DNA of 64,000 nt, taken from the NCBI GenBank assembly GCA_035602605.1, contig DATNLZ010000030.1, forward strand, positions 1 to 64,000. Direction: 5' to 3'. The notes beneath the pieces are model-generated. The model was not told the origin of the DNA and ran no database searches. It saw nothing but the letters and a program-made list of their open reading frames with translations. The position numbers and the translations under genes were made by a program. How positions within the stretch are numbered: position 1 is the first letter of the stretch; every line of letters begins with the position of its first letter. This DNA comes from DASQHY01 sp035602605. GTDB taxonomy: Bacteria; Acidobacteriota; Terriglobia; Acidiferrales; UBA7541. Shown here one piece after another: positions 8,761-18,491 of the stretch.

Positions 8761-10137
8761 CTATTCGGCGCCGCGGTTATAAATCGCCACGCGGAACAGC
8801 GGCTTGGCCTTCTCCGACGGTTCTATCTCGTAGACTTGTTCCGTCTTGGAAGGATCGTAGCCGCGCCACAACCAAGTCATTTCCTCGGGGAACTCCGCGC
8901 TGCCATGTGCTGCGTTATGCGTGCCGTGACCGAAGCTGAAGTGGAAATCGTAATCCCGCAGCTTGAGCGAATTGGCCAGCTGGATATTCTGCAGTGGCCA
9001 GCTTCCGTGTTGGTTCTCCAGGTCGTCTGAACCATCCTGCAACCAGACTCTGATGTTCCGCCGGGGCTCTTTACGCACCTTGTTGGGATACACGTTCCCT
9101 CCATCGACAACCCCCGGTTGCCACTGGATACTTGCGAAGCTGCCGATCCAAGACAGGACGCGACTGAACTGGTCCGGCTGTTGCCAGGCAACGTTAAACG
9201 CGCAGATTCCCCCGGATGAAAGGCCTGTGATTGCGCGACTGTAAGCGTCACGTCGGATGTTGTATTTCGATGCAATTTCGGCAAGGATTTCGTCGCGCAG
9301 AAACCGAGCGTAGCGGTCCGAGACCGTATCATATTCCACGCTGCGCATCGAATCTTTCAGCGTTCTTCCGGTGGATTTGGAGAACGTATTTACAAATTCG
9401 TAGGTCTTGCTGGAGGGCGCGTTGCTAATATCGCCGGGCGACATGAATATGCCGATCATCAGCGGTATTTTCTTTTCGTAAATCAGATTGTCCAGGACGT
9501 CCAACACTCGAATACCGTCAGAATCGCGTTTGATGTAGGAGGCACCGTCTTGCCAGACCATCAGCGCGGCCGCAACATCAGGGTCGTATTGCGCCGGAAC
9601 ATAAATCCAATACTCGCTTTGCAAGCCCTCATAGATTTTGCTGGTATGTAGGAGCTTCTCCGAGAGCTTACCCTGAGGCACACGAGCGTGCGGATAAGAG
9701 TCTGGTCCATAGGCCGCGACGTCGGTCCTTCCGCCGAATCGTGCTCCTTGTACGGTGTAATAGAACGAGTGCGAGGTCCCGGTTCTCATTTGGCCCAGTG
9801 CAAACCATAGATCGGTCCCGGAGATCTCCACCATCGCCGGGCCTGCAACGTTATCAACATACAAGGCAGGACGAGTCGCGCTCTTAATCGCACACAGAAA
9901 ATCCGCGCCGTATCCCGCCACTGCTTTACCCGCCTCGAGGTCGGCCTGACTGAAGGTGGTCAGGAGCGCTGCGCGGAACTCGGCAGAGCCAGGACCTTGG
10001 CGCGCAAGCGCGATGAGGCGAGCGGTCGGGGAAGTTTCATCCGCAAGCCCGGTTAGGGCCAATAGAACTGCCGCAGCCAAAACAAAAAGAATCACCGGCC
10101 TGCTCATCGGTTTCAGGTTTGGTAGCAAAGGTTTCAT
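8761..10137 (-). CDS. Secreted esterase, enterochelin-esterase/esterase D-like
   Basis: 458 residues. A signal peptide is seen after either ATG 10137 or ATG 10107 (MSRPVILFVLAAAVLLALTG). The N-terminal part (about 60-200) looks like the immunoglobulin-like domain that precedes many Fes-type esterases. The catalytic alpha/beta hydrolase domain holds the nucleophile elbow GLSSGG (Ser near residue 308), an acid candidate in LQDGSDD, and the catalytic His in FGHGTHNAAHG. The family hydrolyses carboxylic esters such as ferric enterobactin or feruloyl-sugars; the substrate here is unknown. It lies downstream of the BNR-repeat gene on the same strand with a 126 bp gap, so separate or weakly linked transcription is likely. 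Confidence 0.85.
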   Translation of the reverse strand: MKPLLPNLKPMSRPVILFVLAAAVLLALTGLADETSPTARLIALARQGPGSAEFRAALLTTFSQADLEAGKAVAGYGADFLCAIKSATRPALYVDNVAGPAMVEISGTDLWFALGQMRTGTSHSFYYTVQGARFGGRTDVAAYGPDSYPHARVPQGKLSEKLLHTSKIYEGLQSEYWIYVPAQYDPDVAAALMVWQDGASYIKRDSDGIRVLDVLDNLIYEKKIPLMIGIFMSPGDISNAPSSKTYEFVNTFSKSTGRTLKDSMRSVEYDTVSDRYARFLRDEILAEIASKYNIRRDAYSRAITGLSSGGICAFNVAWQQPDQFSRVLSWIGSFASIQWQPGVVDGGNVYPNKVRKEPRRNIRVWLQDGSDDLENQHGSWPLQNIQLANSLKLRDYDFHFSFGHGTHNAAHGSAEFPEEMTWLWRGYDPSKTEQVYEIEPSEKAKPLFRVAIYNRGAE

Positions 10138-10202
10138 AATCGCAGCTGAAACGCCGAATCTGGCTCGGGCAATACCGTAAGGCTCTCGCGAAAACTAGTC
10201 AA

Positions 10203-10235
10203 GTCAAGATTCGTTGGATGTCAAGATTCGTTGGA
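10203..10235. repeat. Two-copy tandem repeat, 17 bp period
   Basis: GTCAAGATTCGTTGGA occurs at 10203-10218 and again at 10220-10235, in the 126 bp gap between the BNR gene and the esterase gene. It looks like a recent local duplication; no function is evident. Confidence 0.85.
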
Positions 10236-10263
10236 CGGAGATGTCGGCCGCTCGGCTGACGGC

Positions 10264-13200
10264 CTATTCGTGGCAGGGGTCGGGGGTCGACGTGGCTGAG
10301 TTGGTCGTGACGGTGCGCAGCGGAGCGAGTTTGTTTCTTTCGAGAAGTTCGTTCAGTGGCGGCAGGACCTGAGTATTAAGTTCGCGCCATTGCGCGAAAT
10401 CCTTACTGAGCGATCGGCAGGACTCGGCAATGGCATCTTGCGCTGTTTCTGATGGAGCGGCATCACCGCTCTCAACCATGAACAAAATGCGCGCGAGCTC
10501 CCGGTTCACCGGTCCAAACCCGGGAGCTTCCGGAGTCCCGTTCTCAACCGCGTCAATTTTTGAGTCGAGATCTTTCGTGGCTTCGCTCGCTTCCTTGGTC
10601 TGTGGATTATCTTTTGCGAGCGCAGCAAGGCTTTTTTGTCGCTCGGCCAGCGCAGAGCGCAAGGCAGCCGCTGAGTGATACCCGTCGTTGCTCGATTTTA
10701 ACCCCGCGGAAACTCTCTTTGCGGCACTCAATTGTCGAGCCAGGGCGTCCGGCGGCACGTGGATACGCGGATCGAGAGTCACTGAAAACGTCTGTCGCAT
10801 CCGCTGGCCGCCGGCGATCAAAACAACTTCGTATTGTCCAGGGACGACGAGCGCGCCCTGCGGCTGTTCACTGGGTGTTTCCCCCGCGATCGCGTTGTTA
10901 GTAAGCGCGTATTCGACGTAGTCAAGCAGCTCCCCAAAATATCCGTAAGGTAGCGCCGCTGGCGCTTGATACCGCAGATCCCACACGAACCGATTCAGCC
11001 CGGCATTCTTCGTCAGCACCGAAGCAGGTCGAAACCAATAATCCGGAACGTTCTTGATTGCGGTATCCGGCGGCGGGGGCACGCTTGTGAATTGCCGCAC
11101 CATATTCCCCTGCGAATCGTGAATCTCGAGCGTAAGTTCACCCGCGGGACGAGAGTTCAGAAAATAATCGAGGATGGCCCCGTCGGGCGGGTTTTCCCCC
11201 GCAGGAACTTCCGGCGGTAATGGTGTTTCCTGGTCGTTATCCCAGCGCGTACGGATTGCGCTTGCCGGGCGCAGCAGAACTGCATTGGAGCTGGCCATCT
11301 GTGCGCTGGCCTGGCGCAGCGGCGAGACGTCGTCAAGAATCCAGAGCGCCCTCCCGTACGTTGCGGCCACAACATCGTTTTGATGAATGGCCAAATCGCG
11401 TACGTCGGTAGTCGGCAAGTTCAGCTGCAGCGATTGCCAGTGGTCGCCGTGGTCGAACGAAACGTACGCGCCATTTTGCGTGCCCGCATAGAGCATTCCT
11501 TGACGTACCGGATCCTCGCGTACCACGCGAACGACCCAGTCCCGCGCCAGCCCCTCTATTATTTTCTGCCAGGTTTTACCGCTATCGCGAGTGCGATAAA
11601 CGTAAGCGCTTGAATCCTGACGCACCTGCACAGTCGTATAGGCACTTTTCGCATCGAAATGCGAAGCCTCGATCGTAATGACCATGTTCTTATCTGGCAG
11701 TTCCGGAGGCGACACGTTTTGCCAACTTGCGCCCCCGTCCTGCGTGAGCTGGATTAGCCCATTGCTGGTACCCGCCCAGATCACCCCTGCCTGCAACGGC
11801 GAGGGTGCCAGAGAAGTAATGGCACCGCGATTCGGGCGTTTCTCTGCGGGCCCCGTGGCTGGGTGGTTTTTTTCATCCGCCGCTTGGCCCTCGATCGCAG
11901 CCGGCCGCTCGGTCAGATCCGGGCTGATGGTCTGCCAATTGTCGCCCCCATTTGTAGTGACTAGAACATACTGCGTTCCCAAATAGAGCTTGCCCGAATC
12001 CTGTGGTGAAAAAATCAGCGGCGCCATCTGCACCGTGCGGTATTTGCGTCCACGAACAAAGACGTGCGCGATTTGTCCGGTCGTTTTGTCGAATCTCACC
12101 ACGCTGCCGTACCATCCGCCTGAATAGACAATGTTCGGGTTCAGCGGGTCCGGCGCGATAAAGCAAAATTCAAATCCACCAATCGAGAACCAATCGCGGT
12201 AGGTGATCTCGCCGTAATCGCTTTGGCTCGGCACCGCTGCCGTTCCGCTGTCCTGTTGCGCGGCATAGGCAATGTAAGGGAATTGGTGGTCGGTAATGAC
12301 GTGGTAGAACTGCCCGGTCGGCTGGTTATACCAGGAACTCCACGTCTTGCCCCCGTCCACACTGGTTGTCGCGCCCTGGTCCACGCCTAGAATCATGCGC
12401 CGGGGATTCTGCGGGTCGATCCACATTACGTGGTAATCATCTCCGCCCGGTGCACCTTTGAAAGCCACAAACGTTTTACCCCCATCCGCCGAGCGATAGA
12501 TCGAAGTCTGCATCACATAGACCGTATCGGCATCGCCCGGATCTACGTACACATGGCAAATGTAGGAGTTGCCGGTCACACGCGGATCCTTCGTTATCTT
12601 GTGCCAGGACTCGCCTCCATCGTCCGACCGAAACAAGCCCGCGGCCATGATGGCGAAAATGCGCTTTCCGGAATTGCCGGGGGCGACCGTAAGTCCAACG
12701 CGACCCAAGGGTCCACTCGGCAAGCCGGTGTCCGGAAGTTGCTTCCAAGTCGCACCCCCGTCGGTGGACTTATAAATCCACCCATCCGGCTCCTTGGAAG
12801 GACCTTCCATTGCGGCAGCATTGCGCGGATTCCATAGTGCCGAGTACAGAACGTGAGGGTTGCTTGGATCGGAACACATATCTGAAACACCGCTCAGATT
12901 GTCTCTATAGAGAGTCTTGGTCCACGTTTTCCCGCCGTCGGTGGATCGGAATACGCCACGTTCGGTGCTGGGTGCGGAGCCGCCGCCAAAGGTCGGTGCT
13001 CCAAGCGCGCCGGCAATGACCAGGTTTGGATTATGCGGGTCAACGATCAGGGAAGTGATATACATGGTCTCGCGCAGGCCTACGCCTGTCCAGTTGGTGC
13101 CTCCGTCTATCGACTTATACACGCCATTCCCAGGGGTCTGTTCGCCGGTGCCTACGTAAAGGATATTGGGGTTGGACGGCGCAATCGCCAGCGCTCCGAT

Positions 13201-13494
13201 CGACGCCACCCGCTCCTGATCAAAAATTGGTTTCCACACGTCTCCGCCATCGGTCGTTTTCCAAACTCCACCGCCCGGCGTTCCCATGTAATAGATTCCC
13301 GGCTGGCCCGCGATCCCGGCGACTGTTGTTACGCGCCCCCCGCGATGCGGCCCGATCAGCCGCCATCGCATGCCGGAGTAGAGACTCGGATCGATTTGTG
13401 GCGATGCCTGCTGGCCAAAAGCAACCGTGAGCATTCCGCCAGCCTCGAGAACTAGCAAAGCCAATAAAGCCACAAAGCGCCGCTGCGGGGTCAT
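10264..13494 (-). CDS. Secreted BNR/VPS10-type beta-propeller protein
   Basis: 1076 residues from ATG 13494, which has a strong ribosome-binding site (GGAGGA, 5 nt gap); an upstream start at 13554 would add 20 non-signal residues. Signal peptide about residues 1-27 (RRFVALLALLVLEAGGMLTV). Many Asp-box/BNR motifs of the type S-x-DGG-x-TW are visible (TTDGGDVW, SIDGGTNW, STDGGKTW, SDDGGESW, SVDGGKTW, TQDGGASW), giving two stacked propellers over about residues 30-720. A beta-sandwich-like domain and a helical tail rich in Lys/Glu follow. Such proteins are annotated as glycosyl hydrolases or VPS10/sortilin-like in Acidobacteriota, but sialidase active-site residues cannot be confirmed here, so no activity is assigned. 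Confidence 0.88.
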   Translation of the reverse strand: MTPQRRFVALLALLVLEAGGMLTVAFGQQASPQIDPSLYSGMRWRLIGPHRGGRVTTVAGIAGQPGIYYMGTPGGGVWKTTDGGDVWKPIFDQERVASIGALAIAPSNPNILYVGTGEQTPGNGVYKSIDGGTNWTGVGLRETMYITSLIVDPHNPNLVIAGALGAPTFGGGSAPSTERGVFRSTDGGKTWTKTLYRDNLSGVSDMCSDPSNPHVLYSALWNPRNAAAMEGPSKEPDGWIYKSTDGGATWKQLPDTGLPSGPLGRVGLTVAPGNSGKRIFAIMAAGLFRSDDGGESWHKITKDPRVTGNSYICHVYVDPGDADTVYVMQTSIYRSADGGKTFVAFKGAPGGDDYHVMWIDPQNPRRMILGVDQGATTSVDGGKTWSSWYNQPTGQFYHVITDHQFPYIAYAAQQDSGTAAVPSQSDYGEITYRDWFSIGGFEFCFIAPDPLNPNIVYSGGWYGSVVRFDKTTGQIAHVFVRGRKYRTVQMAPLIFSPQDSGKLYLGTQYVLVTTNGGDNWQTISPDLTERPAAIEGQAADEKNHPATGPAEKRPNRGAITSLAPSPLQAGVIWAGTSNGLIQLTQDGGASWQNVSPPELPDKNMVITIEASHFDAKSAYTTVQVRQDSSAYVYRTRDSGKTWQKIIEGLARDWVVRVVREDPVRQGMLYAGTQNGAYVSFDHGDHWQSLQLNLPTTDVRDLAIHQNDVVAATYGRALWILDDVSPLRQASAQMASSNAVLLRPASAIRTRWDNDQETPLPPEVPAGENPPDGAILDYFLNSRPAGELTLEIHDSQGNMVRQFTSVPPPPDTAIKNVPDYWFRPASVLTKNAGLNRFVWDLRYQAPAALPYGYFGELLDYVEYALTNNAIAGETPSEQPQGALVVPGQYEVVLIAGGQRMRQTFSVTLDPRIHVPPDALARQLSAAKRVSAGLKSSNDGYHSAAALRSALAERQKSLAALAKDNPQTKEASEATKDLDSKIDAVENGTPEAPGFGPVNRELARILFMVESGDAAPSETAQDAIAESCRSLSKDFAQWRELNTQVLPPLNELLERNKLAPLRTVTTNSATSTPDPCHE

Positions 13495-13730
13495 CTCGAT
13501 CCTCCAAAGTGCGGAGTGTACCACTGGCCGAGCGTTTTTTTTGCCGGGATACAAGTGACATCAGCACAGCGGCTATCGGTTACACAAACCAGTGAACAGC
13601 ACCTAAGGCCGGAACCCGCGCGGCTCTGTCCAGTACTGGGCAGGGTCGATAGGGTGTGCGTACCGCTTCCCAGGTTGTCTACGCGTTTTGGTCCGATCGG
13701 GACGCCTGTCTGAATGGTAAGATCGGCGCG

Positions 13731-14614
13731 GTGAATTCTGTGAGGTGGATCTCGAAATGGCCCAGGGGCTTTGAATTTCTCCTGGCCTCGGCCGCGCTGG
13801 GCCTTTATGGAGCGGCTGCGGCGCAACTGCCTCAGAATCCATCGCCGATGGTGGAGCACACGCGCGCCCATCCGCGACTTCAGGAGACGACACCACCCGG
13901 CCGCCGCGAGGCACTCGAGCTTGGCGCGCTCTTCTTACCGGCCAGGCTTAAGTTGAAATCCTCGACGCCGCTGCTTTTCTTTTTTCACGGCGGTACGTGG
14001 TTGCCGGAGGTTGCGGCGGCACGCAGCTCTAACACTGCCGTGATTTCGATTCAGATCGGAGCAGGCTCGGGCGTTTACGCGCGCGCTTTTGCCGATGCCC
14101 AGCGGTTTCCGAACCTGCTGCGCGAAGCGGAGAAGAAGGCAGGTGTTACGTTCGCTCCGGTGGCCTTGGGTGGAGCGCCGGGTGCGGCGCCATTCGCGAA
14201 ATCTTGAAATCAACCGAGTCTTATGCGCGCGTACAAAAGGTACTACTGATCGACGGCATTCACACCGGCTATAGCGGTGACAAGGCCGGCCCGCTTGAAT
14301 CACAGCTCCAGGCAGACAGCCTCCAAACGTTTCTCCAGCTCGGCGGAGACGCCATCGCTGGCAGAAAGCGCGTGATCATCACACATTCGGAAATCTTCCC
14401 GGGCACCTACGTCAGCACGACAGAGACGGCCGATTATCTGCTCGAGCAATTGGGTCTCACCCGCCGCGCGGTGGTCCAATGGGGGCCTATGGGAACTCAA
14501 CAGCTCAGCGAGGTACGGCAGGGCAAATTTCTGTTGATCGGCTATGCCGGCAATTCCGCGCCGGATCACGTTGATCAGTTGCATTCACTGCCACAATACT
14601 TGAAGTGGCTATAA
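13731..14614 (+). pseudogene. Alpha/beta hydrolase with frameshift before the nucleophile elbow
   Basis: Two overlapping frames make up one gene. The first starts at GTG 13731, has a signal-like segment (FEFLLASAALGLYGAAAAQL) and an oxyanion-type strand LLFFFHGGTW, and runs on to a stop at 14205-14207. The second frame, if read from about 14168, continues directly with GWSAGCGAIREILKSTE and ends at 14614 with YLKWL. The join restores the serine hydrolase elbow G-W-S-A-G. Inserting one base near 14168 would give an intact protein of about 294 residues. Either a genuine inactivating deletion or a sequencing/assembly error explains this; programmed frameshifting is not supported by any slippery site I can see. 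Closest family: small secreted alpha/beta hydrolases; substrate unknown. Confidence 0.75.
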
Positions 14615-14667
14615 ATTCTTGGAAGTATGAAGGGTTACCGACTGGCCGGACGGGCTACCACAAAATC

Positions 14668-14692
14668 GGCGCGATCGGGTCATTGTCGCGCC
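14668..14692. terminator. GC-rich hairpin between convergent genes
   Basis: GGCGCGA (14668-14674) pairs perfectly with TCGCGCC (14686-14692) around an 11-nt loop. It sits between the frameshifted hydrolase (stop 14614) and the convergent DUF3303 gene (stop 14722), a natural place for a shared terminator. Only a short TTCT follows on the + strand. Confidence 0.45.
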
Positions 14693-14721
14693 TTCTGCGG
14701 GTAGGGGCAAAGAGGCCGGGT

Positions 14722-14985
14722 TTAGAGCCGCGGAGCAATTTTCTCGGCCGCCTCCTTCGAGCTAATGACCGCGTGCACTTCAAAATCAGCGATGTCACTC
14801 CAATTGGCGATCCATTGATCTAGGAGCGCACGCTCTTGTGTTTCCATCAGCTGGTAACAGCGATCCAGCTCATCGTTTACCCAGCTCGACACGTACGAGA
14901 GCCCCGCTGGCGCCAACCGTCCGCGGTCTCGAAATCGACGATAGACCGGCACAGCATCTCCGTTCTTGAAGCTCTCGATCACCAT
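14722..14985 (-). CDS. DUF3303 family protein
   Basis: 87 residues from ATG 14985 (MVIESFKNGDAVPVYRRF); a longer frame reaches back to 15048 but the added residues do not look like the family. Recognisable DUF3303 pattern: FKNGDAVPVYRRFRDRG, GLSYVSSWV, RCYQLMET, LLDQWIANWSDIADFEVHAV. This is a small ferredoxin-fold-like domain of unknown function, common in Acidobacteriota and other soil bacteria. No link to its neighbours is apparent; the fucosidase gene upstream on the same strand ends at 15169, 183 bp away. Confidence 0.85.
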   Translation of the reverse strand: MVIESFKNGDAVPVYRRFRDRGRLAPAGLSYVSSWVNDELDRCYQLMETQERALLDQWIANWSDIADFEVHAVISSKEAAEKIAPRL

Positions 14986-15168
14986 GTACAAGCTCACCGG
15001 CCCTCCCACGCACGTCAGCATGATAACGGCCGCTGGGCCCGAGTTCAACCCGCATACCCCAACCGCCCCAACCGCACCCCAAGAAGAGGGTGAGCAAAGT
15101 CGATACCCATTTCCCTACCAAACAAAATGAACCATTCAGTCTGGGCCGCCTTTGTGCGCGTCGCAGCC

Positions 15169-16542
15169 TTATTTAATGGGCTCCACTTCCCTTCCTTCGA
15201 ACTCGACTACGATCACGGTCGCCATGGGGTCCAGAATTGGTCGTTCGATGTTTAACACGGTGCGTCCGTTCTCGGTCCTGAGGCTGACCGGGGCATTGTC
15301 GGCGAGACGGTAAGCTCGTCTCACGGCGTTCTTTATCAGCGGAAGCGGGAACGACGCGCGAGGCTCGTCGAAAAAAGTAAAATAAAGTCTCCCGGGCTTG
15401 GTGGTAACACGCCACTGAGTCTGCTGATAGACGAGAGGGGCACCGCGCACGTCTTTCGCGCCCCGGCTGCTTGGCTCGCCGAGATCTTCGCCGAACGGCG
15501 TCGCGCCTGCGCCATACACAGCGTCGCCATTCACCCGCAGCCACCGGCCTACTGTGCGGAGGATATCCTGGCTCGGTTGCGGAATGACGCCGTCCGCCAT
15601 GGGCCCGACGTTTAGAAGGTAGTTGCCGCCCTTGCTGACAATGTCAACCAGCTTGAATGTAATCTGACCGGGCGACTTCCAATCGGTATCGTCTGCGCGG
15701 TAGCCCCAGGTGTGATTGATCGTTGCCGGGGTTTCCCATGCTCCGCCTTGCACCTCGGGGGGAATGACGTTGTCGCCGGTGCTGCGGTAATCGCCCTCGG
15801 CGCCCAGTCTTCCGTCGATGAGAGTGTTGGGCTGCGACGAACGGACGATGTCGGCGAACCGTTGCGCGCGATCGCCGGTCATCATGCGCGGGGTATCGAA
15901 CCAGATCAGCGCGACAGGCCCGTATCCGGTTAGCAACTCGCGGACTTGCGGCTCCGCCTTGCCGCGCAAATACTGATCGTAATCTTTCTTTTCGTCAGGC
16001 CCGAAATCCCAATCGTTGCCAGCCCCATTTGGCTCGTGCCAGTCTTGTGACTGCGAGTAGTAGAAACCGAGCCTCATCCCCTGACGTGCGCAAGCATCAG
16101 CCAGCTCTTTGAGGATGTCGCGCTTGTAGGGCGTAGCGTTCACGATGTTGTACCCGCTCGCTTTCGAGTTGAACATTGCAAACCCGTCGTGATGCTTCGA
16201 CGTGATCACGATGTACTTCATACCTGCGTCCTTGGCAAGGCGCACCCAATCGTCCGCGTTGAACTTCACGGGGTTGAACTGCGATGCCAGGCGCTGGTAG
16301 TCGCGAACGGGTATCTGCGAGCGATTCATAATCCATTCCCCGAGACCGAGGGATCGCTTGCCGTGCCACTGGCCGGCAGGAATGGCATAGAGGCCCCAAT
16401 GGATGAATAGTCCGTATTTCGCCTCGCGGAACCACTGAAGGCGCTTTTCCTGGGCCGCATCTGGGGCAGGCGCGAGGTTCTGCCGCAGGGGCATGATGAC
16501 AAAGGCAACGAGTGCAGCGCAGGCCAGAACTGTGGAACGCAT
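15169..16542 (-). CDS. Alpha-L-fucosidase, glycoside hydrolase family 29
   Basis: 457 residues from ATG 16542, chosen because of a clear ribosome-binding site (AAAGGAG, 6 nt gap) and a signal peptide right after it (MRSTVLACAALVAFVIM). GH29 hallmarks: KYGLFIHWGLYAIPAGQW near the start of the barrel, KYIVITSKHHDGFAMFNSK, the catalytic nucleophile Asp in ALIWFDTPRMM (about residue 215), and GGNYLLNVGPMADGVI. A C-terminal beta domain follows. It would release terminal L-fucose from glycans in the periplasm or outside. The general acid is not conserved across GH29 and cannot be assigned by eye. It stands near the beta-helix remnant and the secreted protein at 17349, suggesting a small glycan-related neighbourhood. 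Confidence 0.93.
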   Translation of the reverse strand: MRSTVLACAALVAFVIMPLRQNLAPAPDAAQEKRLQWFREAKYGLFIHWGLYAIPAGQWHGKRSLGLGEWIMNRSQIPVRDYQRLASQFNPVKFNADDWVRLAKDAGMKYIVITSKHHDGFAMFNSKASGYNIVNATPYKRDILKELADACARQGMRLGFYYSQSQDWHEPNGAGNDWDFGPDEKKDYDQYLRGKAEPQVRELLTGYGPVALIWFDTPRMMTGDRAQRFADIVRSSQPNTLIDGRLGAEGDYRSTGDNVIPPEVQGGAWETPATINHTWGYRADDTDWKSPGQITFKLVDIVSKGGNYLLNVGPMADGVIPQPSQDILRTVGRWLRVNGDAVYGAGATPFGEDLGEPSSRGAKDVRGAPLVYQQTQWRVTTKPGRLYFTFFDEPRASFPLPLIKNAVRRAYRLADNAPVSLRTENGRTVLNIERPILDPMATVIVVEFEGREVEPIK

Positions 16543-16745
16543 AGTGAGCTCCTTTGAAGGCATCGTCGGCTTCTTTTCCGAACATGAAGCGCGCACCGAG
16601 CGGAATCTCCCGGGGCGAACCCGCTTTTTGTGAGAGAGCAATCTTCCGGTCATGTAGAATCCGTTTCGCTGCGAATTCTCTCACCAGCGCCATGCCGAAA
16701 TGGGCTCGGATGGTACGTCGCAGCTACCGCTATAGCCGATATTCG

Positions 16746-17190
16746 CTACCGCATCGGCACCAAGCCGTTCGCATATTTGCCTGTTGATGCAGTTACCAAG
16801 GGCCAGTCGCCCGTACCATTCGACTGGCACGTATTAACGAAGACCTGCGTGCCTGCGATTGAGAAATCGGCGGTACCGGCGGCACGTGTCTGTGTAACGC
16901 TGACATTATTGATGAACTGGTGCAACGTAATGCGTTTCGCATTTTTATTAACATTGAAAGCGTTCTGTGTCTCTTGACCGACGACGTCCTGTACCCAAGA
17001 GTCAGTTACGCTATCCATCGTAATGGCACTGTAAACCGTGGTGCCCTCCGGGGCTTGAATCGAGAGATGCTCAACACCGACTTGGGAGATTCTCCCCGGG
17101 GAAGGCATATTTAGCGATGGTGCCTACGGGGGTGCCAAGGTAGGCGTGGCATGCACGCTTACCGCCGGCGTCATTTGCAAGAATTTCGCC
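16746..17190 (-). pseudogene. Right-handed beta-helix (pectate-lyase-like) protein remnant
   Basis: A frame from 17108 to 16746 encodes a beta-helix-like segment (VGVEHLSIQAPEG, SVTDSWVQDVVGQETQNAF, AKRITLHQFINNVSVTQTRA) without a credible start, signal or complete length. Just upstream, another frame reads ILANDAGGKRACHAYLGTPV...AKYAFPG and would join GRISQVGVEHL at about 17095-17100, so a frameshift divides the two pieces. Homologous secreted proteins are several hundred residues longer. I interpret this as the decayed middle of a polysaccharide-binding or lyase-like protein. The adjoining AT-richer 17200-17348 holds nothing I recognise. Confidence 0.5.
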
Positions 17191-17348
17191 AGGGGACTCT
17201 ATACAAGTGTTTGTTGATAAATTCAATACGACAAATCTGCATTTCATATATCAAAACGACTCGTACACGCCATCGGATAGGGTGAGATGTCCGCGCGGAC
17301 TCGAGTCCACTCTTGAACGTTTTGCTTTTGGATTTACCCAGGTTGGCT

Positions 17349-18491
17349 TCAGTAAGGTGCCGCGACCAGGCGCAACGGAAGTGAAGCGGATCCGGTGGGC
17401 ATAAACTGCAGCCACACACTGAGCCCGGCACCTGGCTGGTACTTCCCCTCGACCGCTCCCTCGGTGTTGCAGCACACCGAGGCTGTGCCGGGGGGGATTA
17501 GGAATACGCCGCCGGGTGTCAGTCCCGCCAAAGCCCGTACCGCTCCTGCCCAGCCGCCGCCGCGCGGATTGAAGAGAAGCCCTAAACGCTTGCCGTCACT
17601 GGCCTTCGCGCTTAGATGCAGGTGATATACGATGCCGTAGTTCCCGGCGAGCGTGACCGGACTGGCATCAGTGGCATCAATGCCCACCGCTGCGGGATCG
17701 TTGGCGGAGTTGGCGGCGATAGGTAGCTGCTGGATTCCGTCCACGGTGTCGATGCTTACGCCCGCAGCCGTATCGTAAATCTTATCAGCATTCGGAAAGG
17801 TGCCGCGCTGGTGGGTGTCGCGGGGGAGGACGGCGAGCGCCGGGCAGACCGAGACTGGATCGTCGGCTGGGTCCAAGGCACAAACAGTGATTTGGTGCGG
17901 CTGGTCAAATGAGTAGTCCCAAATACCATGCAGCAAGGCACTGTAATTCACGGCTAGGGCGTCGAAGGTCGTGTCCAGCTCGACGCTGCCGCCCGCGACC
18001 ACAAGTACCGGCGATGAGCTGGTCGAGTTCAGCCAGCGTTCAAACGCAACCTTCCCAACATACATGTAGCTGGTCGAGGGTCCTGCCGTGCCCGTACGCC
18101 GAACCGTCAAGGTTCCATTGCCAGTGCCGAGGTTCGTGAGAATCACCGCGAATTTCTGCGGACCTGCCGTATTGCCGTTGACGTGATATAGAAAGACGCG
18201 ATGGTAGTTTGTGCCGCTGGTTGCCGGCAGATTGCCGTCCTGATACAGAATCCCCGACGTGTCAGGATATTCCGGAGAGTCGGAGAAAATCAATTCGCCT
18301 CCGCTCCATGTGTTGCTCATGGCAACCTCGGGGCACTGCAAAGGGTTAACGCCGGATAGGCTAATGACGCTGGCTTGTTGGGCCGTGGAGAGGCTCGTGG
18401 CCAGTGCTGCGGGCGTGGGACAGGTCTGAGCCGAACAGGTCAGCGCGGATCCGCTCAGTACTACCGCAACCAACAAGCTGTAATGCATCAT
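17349..18491 (-). CDS. Secreted protein of unknown function
   Basis: 380 residues from ATG 18491, placed by the AGAGAGGA ribosome-binding site; ATGs at 18497 and 18488 are also possible. A signal peptide (HYSLLVAVVLSGSALTCSAQ) is followed by a mature protein rich in Gly, Ser, Thr and beta-strand patterns, with few Lys. Cysteines occur in scattered pairs (TCPTP, LQCPEV, VCALDP, SVCPAL, SVCCNTEG), which may form disulphides outside the cytoplasm. I do not recognise a domain. It could be a beta-sandwich surface or extracellular matrix protein. It begins 224 bp downstream of the acetyltransferase gene that ends the amino-sugar operon and is probably transcribed separately. Confidence 0.75.
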   Translation of the reverse strand: MMHYSLLVAVVLSGSALTCSAQTCPTPAALATSLSTAQQASVISLSGVNPLQCPEVAMSNTWSGGELIFSDSPEYPDTSGILYQDGNLPATSGTNYHRVFLYHVNGNTAGPQKFAVILTNLGTGNGTLTVRRTGTAGPSTSYMYVGKVAFERWLNSTSSSPVLVVAGGSVELDTTFDALAVNYSALLHGIWDYSFDQPHQITVCALDPADDPVSVCPALAVLPRDTHQRGTFPNADKIYDTAAGVSIDTVDGIQQLPIAANSANDPAAVGIDATDASPVTLAGNYGIVYHLHLSAKASDGKRLGLLFNPRGGGWAGAVRALAGLTPGGVFLIPPGTASVCCNTEGAVEGKYQPGAGLSVWLQFMPTGSASLPLRLVAAPY

